Shown here: in pieces, positions 50,657 through 58,328 of the stretch | How the letters are laid out: each line of letters begins with the position of its first letter | Numbering within the stretch: position 1 is the stretch's first letter | Source of the DNA: an uncultured Methylococcaceae bacterium | Lineage (GTDB): Bacteria; Pseudomonadota; Gammaproteobacteria; Methylococcales; Methylococcaceae | Direction of reading: 5' to 3' | DNA: 64,000 bases | Assembly (NCBI GenBank): GCA_903859815.1 | Contig: CAIOOA010000090.1 | Location: 1 to 64,000 of the forward strand | Position numbers and translations under genes: made by a program | The notes under the pieces: model-generated | Seen by the model: the letters and a program-made list of their open reading frames with translations, nothing else | Database searches by the model: none | What the model was told of the DNA's origin: nothing

Positions 50657-51813
50657 ATCTCCTCTTCTGTTTCGATTGGCTTGTAGCTTTCATCATCTTG
50701 GTATATATCTCGATACCTTTCAATGGTGTCATTTTTTTGCTTAATATCCGATTTTGTCCCATTCCCTGCATCATCTCCTAACCCTTGTACAGCCCCATCG
50801 TTAGCTGGTTTCGGGGGTGGCGATGTTCTGATAGCCTCTTGGCCCCGACTGATGAAGTGGTCCAAAGCATCAGGCACAAATTGTTCGGCAAAACCAGCGA
50901 CAAACGACCAAAAGAACAAAAGCGCATAGTCTTTGGGTACTGCTTTTGGCAGAAGACCCGTACCATCAAGTTCCGGGAATAACCCGCCTTTCACCAGTCC
51001 GCTCATGAAAAGAATCATTAAGACAACCGCAAAGACCGCCCCCGTGAGTGGCGAAAACCAAAGGAAATACCGACCGTTTTCAAGGGTATAGAAACTACTG
51101 AGAGCATCCCCATCGGTTGGAACCGTTTGCATGCGCCGCTGTGAACTGATGAATCCTCCCATCATCCCCGCATAAACGACAGTTATTAACAGGGCAATGG
51201 AAGTATGCATGCCGGAAGCACTGGTATTGGGTGGCTGATTAAGCCACCAGATCATGCCTACCCAAACAATGGTGACAATAGCCATGATTCCTGCCGCCCA
51301 TTTTACGATGTTAGTACGAAGGCTTTCTCTGATCGGAGTGAAAAAATAATTCCAGTGAATGAAGTAAAGTAATTGCTGCAAGTCGGCCAACAATAACTTG
51401 CGGACTACCGGGTCATCAAGTTTGTCGGGTGCTGGATTGGGGGCTGGACGGTAAGCTTCATACAATTTGGGCCCAGCCATCTCTGAATATCTGACGCGCA
51501 GGGTTTCCGCTCTTTGGACTAGACGCTCTGTTGGTTGCAGACTCAAAATCAAGGTTTCGAGCTTATAAATATCACTCTTACTTAAAGCATCGGGCTCGTC
51601 CTTGTTATAGTCAGCAATGATTTTCTCTCCCAACTTCACCATAGGGTCGTCAGGAAGCTTTGGAGTAATTGTTTCGAATTCGGCTATCAGAAATTCCAGC
51701 AGTCTTTTATCCGTCTCTTGTAACAAAACCTTATTTTTTGATTTTCGTAATAACTTTTGGAGGAACGCGAGGGGGTTCTTCTGAGTCTGTGGATCATTTT
51801 GATTGTTAACCAT
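50647..51813 (-). CDS. Membrane protein coupled to M15 peptidase
   Basis: 388 residues from ATG 51813 (GAGGTCACC region upstream is weak); a longer frame to 51960 adds 49 residues with no better start. A ~165-residue helical cytosolic start (LLQETDKRLLEFLIAEFETI) is followed by membrane segments near 175-195, 205-225, 250-275 and 300-318, and a polar tail rich in Asp, Lys and Pro. No family recognised. Co-translated with the M15 peptidase, it could be an export, anchoring or immunity partner; this is inference. Confidence 0.6.
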   Translation of the reverse strand: MVNNQNDPQTQKNPLAFLQKLLRKSKNKVLLQETDKRLLEFLIAEFETITPKLPDDPMVKLGEKIIADYNKDEPDALSKSDIYKLETLILSLQPTERLVQRAETLRVRYSEMAGPKLYEAYRPAPNPAPDKLDDPVVRKLLLADLQQLLYFIHWNYFFTPIRESLRTNIVKWAAGIMAIVTIVWVGMIWWLNQPPNTSASGMHTSIALLITVVYAGMMGGFISSQRRMQTVPTDGDALSSFYTLENGRYFLWFSPLTGAVFAVVLMILFMSGLVKGGLFPELDGTGLLPKAVPKDYALLFFWSFVAGFAEQFVPDALDHFISRGQEAIRTSPPPKPANDGAVQGLGDDAGNGTKSDIKQKNDTIERYRDIYQDDESYKPIETEEEIWK

Positions 51814-51874
51814 GAGGTCACCGTAATGAGATTTATGAATATAGGGGAACGGGCATGGCCATGGGATGGGCTGG

Positions 51875-51910
51875 AACGGTTTGTTAGGCGATGATGTAAC
51901 GCAAACCGTT
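51875..51910. repeat. Hairpin upstream of the 51813 gene
   Basis: AACGGTTTG ... CAAACCGTT, nine-base stem with further TTA/TAA pairing, 62 bp upstream of the start codon. Could be an operator or the terminator of the gene ending at 52037. No T-run. Confidence 0.45.
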
Positions 51911-52036
51911 GTGGTTGGTTCCTCACTGCATCCTACGAACCTAGCTTTAGACACCTTCACAGGAGCATAACACTGAATTGAATTGTGAGGCCATGAATTT
52001 ACTCCAGCGCTATACGCTAAGCTTTATCGCCCGTCT

Positions 52037-53236
52037 CTATAGCCGGTAGACATCTGCTGCCAAGGTATTTTCGCCAAACTTGCGATGATCAGCGGGGAGA
52101 TCATGCACCACTAAAATAGATCGGCCTTTTTTACCGTCGGGAGATGCCAGCATAGTAATGCCTTCCGGGTGATCGTTGCCGTCACCGTAGGGTATACTCA
52201 ACCGGTCAATCGCCAATTCACTGGATGGAACCACGGACTCGCCATTAATCTTCAAGACATTAGTCCAACGGAACAATGAGACTGGGCCATCTAGGCCCAT
52301 CGTCGGCCCTGCCAGAATTAGCAAATCGTTGCCTTGAAAGCACATTTCCCGTATGCCCAACCCTCCCAATTGGAGAAAGTGCTTGCGATAGGCCCGATCA
52401 TCGGGTCCGAAGGGTTTCAGTTTCAGCCTAGTTGGATCTTTCTTGTCTTCCTCCGGTACCACCTCCAGAATGATTGACCAACCTCGTAACACTGGCCCAC
52501 GCAAACCTATAAACAAATGCCCATTGGCGATTGCCAAACCTTCAATATCGAAGCCATTGTCTTTGCTAGGAATGGCAAAAAATGGATATAAATGCTTTCT
52601 TTCCTTGTCCTTGTCTTTGTCGTCCTCCTTCACCTTTTCCTTTTCTTTTAACTCATCGATCAAATCATTGCCATATTTGTCACCTCGAACTTGTGCAGCC
52701 GTGCGCTTTTTCCCATCTCCGCTCGTTTCTTTGACTAACACATAGGTTTCATCACTTTGCTCAATCGGGATGCGGGCCAACAAGTATCGATTGCCCTCGC
52801 CTTCAATTATTGACAACCGCTTCTGCGCCTTTTCGACCGTTTTTTCAGGCGAATCATCCGATTTTGGTTCTTTTTCTTTAGGTGTTTTCCGTTTCAAACT
52901 ATGCGAACCTATCAGCCATAGGTAGCCGTCCTCATAGGCCAACCCTTCCAAATCAGCCTCTTCCCATTCCTCAGGGTCGTCGTCCGTTGGCGGTATCGGC
53001 AACTTGAGATAATCGTTAAGCCTAAATTGAACATGTTCCCCGGCATAAGCGTATTCACCCGTTCTGCCTGCCTCCTTTAAGGTGAGCCGCTCAATGCTGA
53101 GGGTTTCGTCATTGGCAACCCATAGGTATTTACCCAGTTGTACGACCACGGATAGCCCGTCACTTAGCTTTTTGCCTTTAGCTATACGATTGAGTGTGGG
53201 GTCAAATTCAAGCAAGATTGTATGGGTTGGGTTCAT
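52037..53236 (-). CDS. DUF3616-domain protein
   Basis: 399 residues. The DUF3616 pattern is visible: DGLSVVVQLGKYLWVANDET, EEADLEGLAYEDGYLWLIGS, then SHSLKR, NGFDIEGLAIANGHLFIGLR, GIREMCFQGNDLLILAGPTM and HPEGITML near the end. The fold is expected to be a beta-propeller, often phytase/esterase-like in style. A highly charged Lys/Asp/Glu insertion (~205-235) interrupts it. No signal peptide. Preceded and followed by ~100-bp gaps. Function of the family is not established. Confidence 0.75.
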   Translation of the reverse strand: MNPTHTILLEFDPTLNRIAKGKKLSDGLSVVVQLGKYLWVANDETLSIERLTLKEAGRTGEYAYAGEHVQFRLNDYLKLPIPPTDDDPEEWEEADLEGLAYEDGYLWLIGSHSLKRKTPKEKEPKSDDSPEKTVEKAQKRLSIIEGEGNRYLLARIPIEQSDETYVLVKETSGDGKKRTAAQVRGDKYGNDLIDELKEKEKVKEDDKDKDKERKHLYPFFAIPSKDNGFDIEGLAIANGHLFIGLRGPVLRGWSIILEVVPEEDKKDPTRLKLKPFGPDDRAYRKHFLQLGGLGIREMCFQGNDLLILAGPTMGLDGPVSLFRWTNVLKINGESVVPSSELAIDRLSIPYGDGNDHPEGITMLASPDGKKGRSILVVHDLPADHRKFGENTLAADVYRL

Positions 53237-53342
53237 GGTGGTTATTCAAATTTAAGGTGTAGATGGGTAATTTGTATTAATCCTTAGGTGTTCGTCCTAA
53301 GAATAAATTTAAAGCTCATGGATAAATCGCTTATGGTTCCCT

Positions 53343-54200
53343 TTAAACAAAATCTTTCTTCACTGTGCTATATTTATGAATGCCGAGTCGTCCTTCATCT
53401 TTAAGTACTTCTATTTCACGTTTTAAAACAGTCAAACGCCCTGAATATTCATCCTCTCCAATTTTCAAGAGGTTTTTTAGGGGCTTGGAACTTCTCAGCG
53501 CAGTGATAATCTCCGCACTTTTTGCTCTGCCTTGATGGCGAATATCAGCAATTACTACACAAACGTCATCAGAAATGCCATCTAGCTTATAACGGCGATC
53601 ATATTCCTGAATTTTCTCTTTGAATAAAGATATCCCTACTTCAATTTGAATTTGCCGATGCTGTGGGTCATTTTGAACCCAATGAATAAATCTAGCTGCT
53701 TGAATGACCTCAGTGTCCTCAATGCTTATACTGGAAGGGTTCAGATATTCCATTAAGCCTGACGTGGAATCGTCAGATTCCAAGGCTAATATACTAGTAT
53801 TTTTGATAAGGGATATCCTGTTATTATGCAGCGTTAGATCAGGAAAATAATCTTCCGCATTTGGTAATTTTAGTAACTCGCGAAAGTAGATGACAAAATC
53901 ACCATTCGGAACATGGGCTGCGAATTGTAGAAAAGAGAAGGTAAATCTTGCCCTATCGTAGGTATTAAGTGTGTGATAAAGTGCACCTTCACACATTGCC
54001 GTTGGGTGGATAAAATCTGCCCAAAAGCCAAATTCAAGTCGAAAATCATCCCTCTTATATTTTTGTTCTGGTTGCCCAACTGTGTTCATAAGTCCCTTAT
54101 TTCCATCAAACGACACCCGTTTTCCAATAAAGAACTTATCATCGTCAATCTCACCAAAATACTTATTGCCTTGCTCTAGCGAAAATTTTACTATCTTCAT
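53343..54200 (-). CDS. Hypothetical protein, 285 aa
   Basis: 285 residues starting MKIVKFSLEQGNKYFGEIDD. A central block, EFGFWADFIHPTAMCEGALY then NTYDRARFTFSFLQFAAHVP and DFVIYFRELLKLPNAEDYFP, has a cluster of conserved-looking aromatic and acidic residues and resembles a lysozyme-like or glycan-active helical domain, but I cannot assign it. No signal peptide. Part of the minus-strand run that also encodes an M15 peptidase and a DUF2272 protein, so a cell-wall-directed role is possible. AT-rich composition. Confidence 0.55.
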   Translation of the reverse strand: MKIVKFSLEQGNKYFGEIDDDKFFIGKRVSFDGNKGLMNTVGQPEQKYKRDDFRLEFGFWADFIHPTAMCEGALYHTLNTYDRARFTFSFLQFAAHVPNGDFVIYFRELLKLPNAEDYFPDLTLHNNRISLIKNTSILALESDDSTSGLMEYLNPSSISIEDTEVIQAARFIHWVQNDPQHRQIQIEVGISLFKEKIQEYDRRYKLDGISDDVCVVIADIRHQGRAKSAEIITALRSSKPLKNLLKIGEDEYSGRLTVLKREIEVLKDEGRLGIHKYSTVKKDFV

Positions 54201-54289
54201 GAGAATACCTTTAGAATTTGATTAAAGTGATCGAAGTTGTCCCATGGCGAGGTCACAGCTTATCGAATATGAATCTTTGTCGGCTGGGG

Positions 54290-54658
54290 TCAACCAAATA
54301 TTTGCATCTGCACATTGCTACGAATCCAACCGAGTGAACACGCCCGTTCTGGCTGCCGCTCAGAGCAATCAACCTTCTCCCCCGCTGCTGGAAACATCAC
54401 CCCAAGCCACTCGCCCCGTTGCTCACATCGATAGACAAAGCGTCCTTGGTCAAGTTTGGCAACGGGAGCCAAACTCGACTGCGGAGCAGAGTAAACGGCG
54501 ACCATTTCACCTAATTGTTGAGCTTCCTTGTCACAACTTGCCCGGATGGGGAGCATGGATGTTGTGTCTTCAACCGCCTGTATGCTTGCGCAACCAACGC
54601 CGAGAACAACAATCAAAACAATTGGCCATGCCCCTAAATGTATCTGCCGGTATTTCAT
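54290..54658 (-). CDS. Small lipoprotein with SH3-like region
   Basis: 122 residues. N-terminal signal with lipobox VGVGC (IVLIVVLGVGCASIQA). The mature part reads like a bacterial SH3 repeat (VAVYSAPQSSLAPVAKLDQG, then FVYRCEQRGEWLGVMF) with four further cysteines. It begins one base after the stop of the DUF2272 gene, so they are co-transcribed. A periplasmic lipoprotein next to a cell-wall enzyme could be its immunity or targeting partner; this is inference. Confidence 0.65.
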   Translation of the reverse strand: MKYRQIHLGAWPIVLIVVLGVGCASIQAVEDTTSMLPIRASCDKEAQQLGEMVAVYSAPQSSLAPVAKLDQGRFVYRCEQRGEWLGVMFPAAGEKVDCSERQPERACSLGWIRSNVQMQIFG

Positions 54659-54659
54659 A

Positions 54660-55463
54660 CTAAGCTTTGTTACCCATGATCATAAATACGTTGCCTTTAG
54701 CCGCCAAGAAGCCAGTTCCGGTTTTCTCATATTGCGTTATATTCACCGAATCTGCGACATTCCCGCCGATGGCAAGGACATAGTCCGGTTGGACGCTGAC
54801 AATAATGTCACTGTGGCTCTTGAAATTAGCACTGTGTTTTGCATCATCGTAATCCCTTTCAGTTCCCCGCCATTTGCAAACGATATCGCCAATTTCAGGT
54901 TTGATTTCATACAAACGAAACCCCCAAAATGGCGCACCTGATTCATTTGCTTCACGCTGTACAATGGAATCATGCATGTAGTGGGCATGGGCAGCCGCAA
55001 ATTTGAAGTTTTTATATTTAGCAAATTTTACGCCAGCATGACGAACCATGAAAGAAATCGCAGCGGCTGACCAAGGAATACCTCTATCCCTGCCGTCAAG
55101 ATCCTGGCCGATTGCTTCCCACATATCACCTACAAATTTATAATAAGGGTCTACGTATTCCAATCCTTGCCCTTTTTCGAATCGAAGCCATTCTTTGATT
55201 GCCTCTGCAACCAGAGCTTCCCGAGGATCTGAAACCGGGTCCCTCAAAGATTGCAGCCCATTGATTTCAGCTTTCACCACGCCTTTGGTCTTTACACTAT
55301 TAATTTCAGCTTGTATTTCCAACCAATCCGGCGCACTGGCGGCGGGTCCAATTTCGTCCACTGGTTGCCCTAGATGTAAAACTCCGATTCGGTTAGCGAG
55401 AGAGGATGAATTGGGTGACGAACGAAAGTTTAATGCTTCGAGATCAACAAATTTAGCAGTCAT
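54660..55463 (-). CDS. SH3 + DUF2272 protein (candidate cell-wall hydrolase)
   Basis: 267 residues. An N-terminal SH3-like domain (~1-65, EALNFRSSPNSSSLANRIGV) is followed by DUF2272 (~80-267): GRDRGIPWSAAAISFMVRHA, then AAAHAHYMHDSI and IGDIVCKWRGT. DUF2272 belongs with CHAP/NlpC-like cysteine-peptidase-type domains that occur in peptidoglycan hydrolases and secreted antibacterial effectors, but no canonical catalytic Cys is obvious here: the single late cysteine is in IVCKW. No signal peptide. Followed by a lipoprotein gene one base later. ATG 55463 has GGAATACG upstream. Confidence 0.7.
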   Translation of the reverse strand: MTAKFVDLEALNFRSSPNSSSLANRIGVLHLGQPVDEIGPAASAPDWLEIQAEINSVKTKGVVKAEINGLQSLRDPVSDPREALVAEAIKEWLRFEKGQGLEYVDPYYKFVGDMWEAIGQDLDGRDRGIPWSAAAISFMVRHAGVKFAKYKNFKFAAAHAHYMHDSIVQREANESGAPFWGFRLYEIKPEIGDIVCKWRGTERDYDDAKHSANFKSHSDIIVSVQPDYVLAIGGNVADSVNITQYEKTGTGFLAAKGNVFMIMGNKA

Positions 55464-55546
55464 GATCGTATTCCTGTTTGATAAAGTCGATTTAACACAA
55501 TTACCACATAGCGTGACACCTAATTACACTTGATTATTCAACAGCA

Positions 55547-55747
55547 TTAAGTGGGTGGGTCTGGTACCTCCATTTGTAAGCTTAATAATAATCCAGGCAC
55601 AGTATCAGTTGGTATCAACGTAGTTGCCACTAGATTCCATCCTTGCCTTCCATACTTGGTGGTCAGGCCATTGGACAGGTTATCTGCATCATCTGTTGAT
55701 AGTGGTGCTTTATTCATTAACACAAATTTATATCTGATCATGATCAA
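55547..55747 (-). CDS. Small protein (DUF4177-like), 66 aa
   Basis: Starts MIMIRYKFVLMNKAPLSTDD; the sequence KYGRQGWNLVATTLIP followed by a beta-strand resembles the small DUF4177-type proteins (strand-helix-GWxLV-strand). It starts four bases after the stop of the lipoprotein gene at 55752, so it belongs to that operon. No signal peptide. Confidence 0.5.
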   Translation of the reverse strand: MIMIRYKFVLMNKAPLSTDDADNLSNGLTTKYGRQGWNLVATTLIPTDTVPGLLLSLQMEVPDPPT

Positions 55748-55751
55748 ACCT

Positions 55752-56417
55752 CTACGGTAGATTTTTTCGAAGTGCTTGGCAATCTTTGGCTCGGTAATCC
55801 CATCCCGTCAAAACCTCATAGGCTTTCTTGTCTACAGGATTTGGAGCATCTTGGCAATCAATTTTATTGACCAATTTTTTTAGATTTACCCTTTGATTCG
55901 GGGTTAACGAGTCGACTAATTCGATAGCATTATCGTCTTCCGTTGGTAGCTGTTCGCCGTTTATACCCATCACGTTTTTTGCAGCGTTCACTGCGCCATT
56001 ACTGGTGATATTGTTTGAATCTGATGGCTTGATGCCAGCGGGTGTGTTTGATGCAGAAGCGATTGTAACATTATCCAATTCACTGGCCGCCGATCCCGAA
56101 ATGACAGCACTTCGAATATGGAGAGTCCCGAAATTAAAAATACTCGCGTCTTTATCCCTTTTATCTTTATCAAAACTGAATCCACTAATCAGAGATAATG
56201 CTTCACCTGTATCATCACCCTTTTCTTTTTGAGGAACGATAACCACAGCCCTTTCTTTAAATGCTAGAGTGCCTTGGACTGGTTGGGATACATCCGACGG
56301 GCGACCCTGTAACTTAAGCGAGAATCCATCAGTTTGGTAATAATAGATATTTTTTCCACACCCAGTTTGTGCCAAACAAAATCCTAAAATCATGCAGATT
56401 AATTTTATGGGGCGCAT
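55752..56417 (-). CDS. Lipoprotein of unknown function, 221 aa
   Basis: Signal peptide with lipobox QTGC (MRPIKLICMILGFCLAQTGC). The first ~45 mature residues (YYYQTDGFSLKLQGRPSDVS, then GTLAFKERAVVIVPQ) resemble the start of the product of 56405-56785, so the two are paralogs with different tails. The middle is low-complexity (Asn/Ser), and the end is helical. It overlaps the upstream gene by 13 bp. Function unknown. Confidence 0.6.
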   Translation of the reverse strand: MRPIKLICMILGFCLAQTGCGKNIYYYQTDGFSLKLQGRPSDVSQPVQGTLAFKERAVVIVPQKEKGDDTGEALSLISGFSFDKDKRDKDASIFNFGTLHIRSAVISGSAASELDNVTIASASNTPAGIKPSDSNNITSNGAVNAAKNVMGINGEQLPTEDDNAIELVDSLTPNQRVNLKKLVNKIDCQDAPNPVDKKAYEVLTGWDYRAKDCQALRKNLP

Positions 56418-56785
56418 GTTTTGTTTCCCCCAAATAATGCATTTCTTATTTGCTTTATGGCCGTACTGTCTTTCGCAATCATGACCGCTGAATTGCCGGT
56501 GGCAATAAATTGATTGTAATGGAATTCACTTATTCCATCCAAATCAATGCAGCTTACTGAAGTCAAAGCCATGGCATCATCTTCCTTATTGTTCGAACTT
56601 TTCCTGCGTGGTATTAATGCATAAGTATCCCGGTCATAACCCACCATCATTCGCCCACTGGTTTCATCGGGCCTTACGCTGACATCGACACCCAATGAAG
56701 TATCATGTACATATAGCAAATCATTGGCACAGCCACCATTGATAGACAACACCGCAAGCACTATTAGCATTCGTTCTACTTTCAC
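56405..56785 (-). CDS. Lipoprotein of unknown function, 126 aa
   Basis: Signal peptide with lipobox NGGC (VLAVLSINGGCAND). The mature part, LLYVHDTSLGVDVSVRPDET then GYDRDTYALIPRRK, shares the FSLKL/VDVSV and TYALIP/AVVIVP blocks with the next lipoprotein. Overlaps it by 13 bp and the upstream gene by four, giving a tightly packed operon. Function unknown. Confidence 0.6.
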   Translation of the reverse strand: MKVERMLIVLAVLSINGGCANDLLYVHDTSLGVDVSVRPDETSGRMMVGYDRDTYALIPRRKSSNNKEDDAMALTSVSCIDLDGISEFHYNQFIATGNSAVMIAKDSTAIKQIRNALFGGNKTCAP

Positions 56786-57303
56786 TTCAACTCTCCTTTT
56801 TCAATATGAATCTTCATATTCTCTGGCTGGTCTGAATTATTCATCATAATAACAACCCATTGAAATTTATCTGAGAGATGGACTACCTGGGAATTAGAAG
56901 TTCCTATTCGAAAACCAATTCGAGTTGAATTGACATCTATCGAAAATCCATCATTTTTTCGGGACATCGCAAAAGGTTTTTGTGAATAAATTATATTATT
57001 GTTTTCATCCATTGGGTCAACCTTATATCTTTCCGTGTCAAGATTCATCAATCCATCCATAGAAATAATAGAATTAGATTGATTTTCAAGTTTATCATAT
57101 AAATATGTGTGCTTGGTATGACCTAGATTGAGCCCTGAACTCATAGGCAGAGTATTCAATGAAATACCCCATGTTTCCAAAATAGCCAAGATGGCAGTTT
57201 CATTTTCATATAACTTCAATTTTGCGAAACCCATATCATTTATGGCGCAGCCATATAACATATTTCCAATCACCAGTAATATTATCTGTAACCGATATGA
57301 CAT
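56782..57303 (-). CDS. Lipoprotein of unknown function, first of operon
   Basis: 173 residues from ATG 57303 (MSYRLQIILLVIGNMLYGC), the start that gives a normal lipoprotein signal with lipobox LYGC; an ATG at 57363 would add 20 residues before it. The mature protein (AKLKLYENETAILAILETWG, DGFSIDVNSTRIGFRIGTSN, KFQWVVIMMNNSDQP) looks beta-rich. The FSIDVNSTRIGFRIG block echoes the FSLKL/VDVSV strand of the two following lipoproteins. AT-rich. Function unknown. Confidence 0.6.
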   Translation of the reverse strand: MSYRLQIILLVIGNMLYGCAINDMGFAKLKLYENETAILAILETWGISLNTLPMSSGLNLGHTKHTYLYDKLENQSNSIISMDGLMNLDTERYKVDPMDENNNIIYSQKPFAMSRKNDGFSIDVNSTRIGFRIGTSNSQVVHLSDKFQWVVIMMNNSDQPENMKIHIEKGELK

Positions 57304-57492
57304 GACTTTATTTGGTAATACTAATTTTGTCATTTTCATATTAATGATATAGTTGGTTCCCATTGTCGTAGCAATAACAAAGTTTGGTGGATGATGGGAG
57401 TAGCCATTCCAAACTAGGAATACGAACCTGATATAAGTTTCGTTCCCTTACACTGGCTAACAGTTTCCTCCCAATGGCTTAAACACTCCAGA

Positions 57493-57540
57493 CTACTGAA
57501 GTACCCCCTACCAAAGTACCATCCTTGCAAACTTCAGTAG
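57493..57540. promoter_or_regulatory. Long dyad upstream of response regulator
   Basis: CTACTGAAGT and its exact inverse ACTTCAGTAG are 28 bp apart, ending 60 bp before the ATG at 57601 in a gap between divergent genes. It could be a two-site operator or an mRNA stem. No direct evidence of binding. Confidence 0.4.
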
Positions 57541-57600
57541 CCGTGCAATTGTTCTTCAAGGCTGATATTGTTGTAACAATTGGCAAGCAAAGCCCACCCA

Positions 57601-58328
57601 TGAAAATCCTACTGATCGACGACCACCCCATTTTCCGTGCCGGACTTGAACTCTTGTTGAAAGAGTTGGAGCCTGCCGTCGTGGTTTTTCATGCAGGTTC
57701 TTGTGCCGAGGGCATAGCCATTGCCTGTAGAAAGCCGCTTAACCTAGTTTTCTTGGACTTGAACCTTCCTGACGGTCATGGGCTGGACTGTCTGCGGGCG
57801 TTGAAGGATGCGCGGCCCAGTTTGCCGGTCGTGGTGGTGTCGGGTGAGGAAATGAACCGAAACTTGATCGAAGAAGCGCTGGAACTGAAAGCCATGGGAT
57901 TTGTACCCAAGTCGGAAAATGCCGAGATGATCGCGGCAGCGTTGCGGGCGGCATTGGCGGGCGGGGTGTTCTTGCCGATGTCGCTAGTCAACAAGCCTAG
58001 GCAGGATTCAATGGCAAACCAGTCGATCAAGCATGGTGCTGGGTATGACCGAACCCTAAATCTTTCGTGCAAAGTGGATGAGTTGGGGGTGACTAAACGC
58101 CAAGGCGATGTGTTAAAGCTGTTGGTGCAGGGCTTGCCAAACAAGCGCATTGCCACCAAGCTGGAAATTTCGGTTCCGGTGGTGAAGAAGCATGTCAGTG
58201 ATTTGTTGGCCCATTTTCAGGTAGTTAGTCGCACTCAACTAGTCGCCACCATTGCAGAGCGTGGCATTTTTTTTGGTTCGCCGGAATTAAGCGACCCCAA
58301 GGATGAGATTATGCTTGGAGAGGATTGA
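57601..58328 (+). CDS. NarL/LuxR-type response regulator
   Basis: 241 residues from ATG 57601; a TTG at 57525 would add 25 poorly conserved residues. Receiver: ILLIDDHP (3-10), D53 in LVFLDLNLPDG, VSGEE, and Lys near 104 (FVPKSEN). HTH near 165-215 (LGVTKRQGDVLKLLVQGLPN, then SVPVVKKHVSDLLAHF). It overlaps the end of the convergent hybrid kinase gene by 20 bp. The shared tail and opposite orientation suggest a functional pair of the type where the kinase also carries a receiver. Confidence 0.85.

Noticed and set aside
51875-51910. attC-type site near GTTAGGC at 51883
   Set aside because: Only the right-hand box is present and the visible dyad is a simple nine-base hairpin without R''/L'' partners.
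50186-57363. Complete type VI secretion cluster or prophage
   Set aside because: Peptidase, DUF2272 and lipoprotein genes are present, but no tail, sheath, VgrG, Hcp, capsid, portal or terminase sequence is seen.
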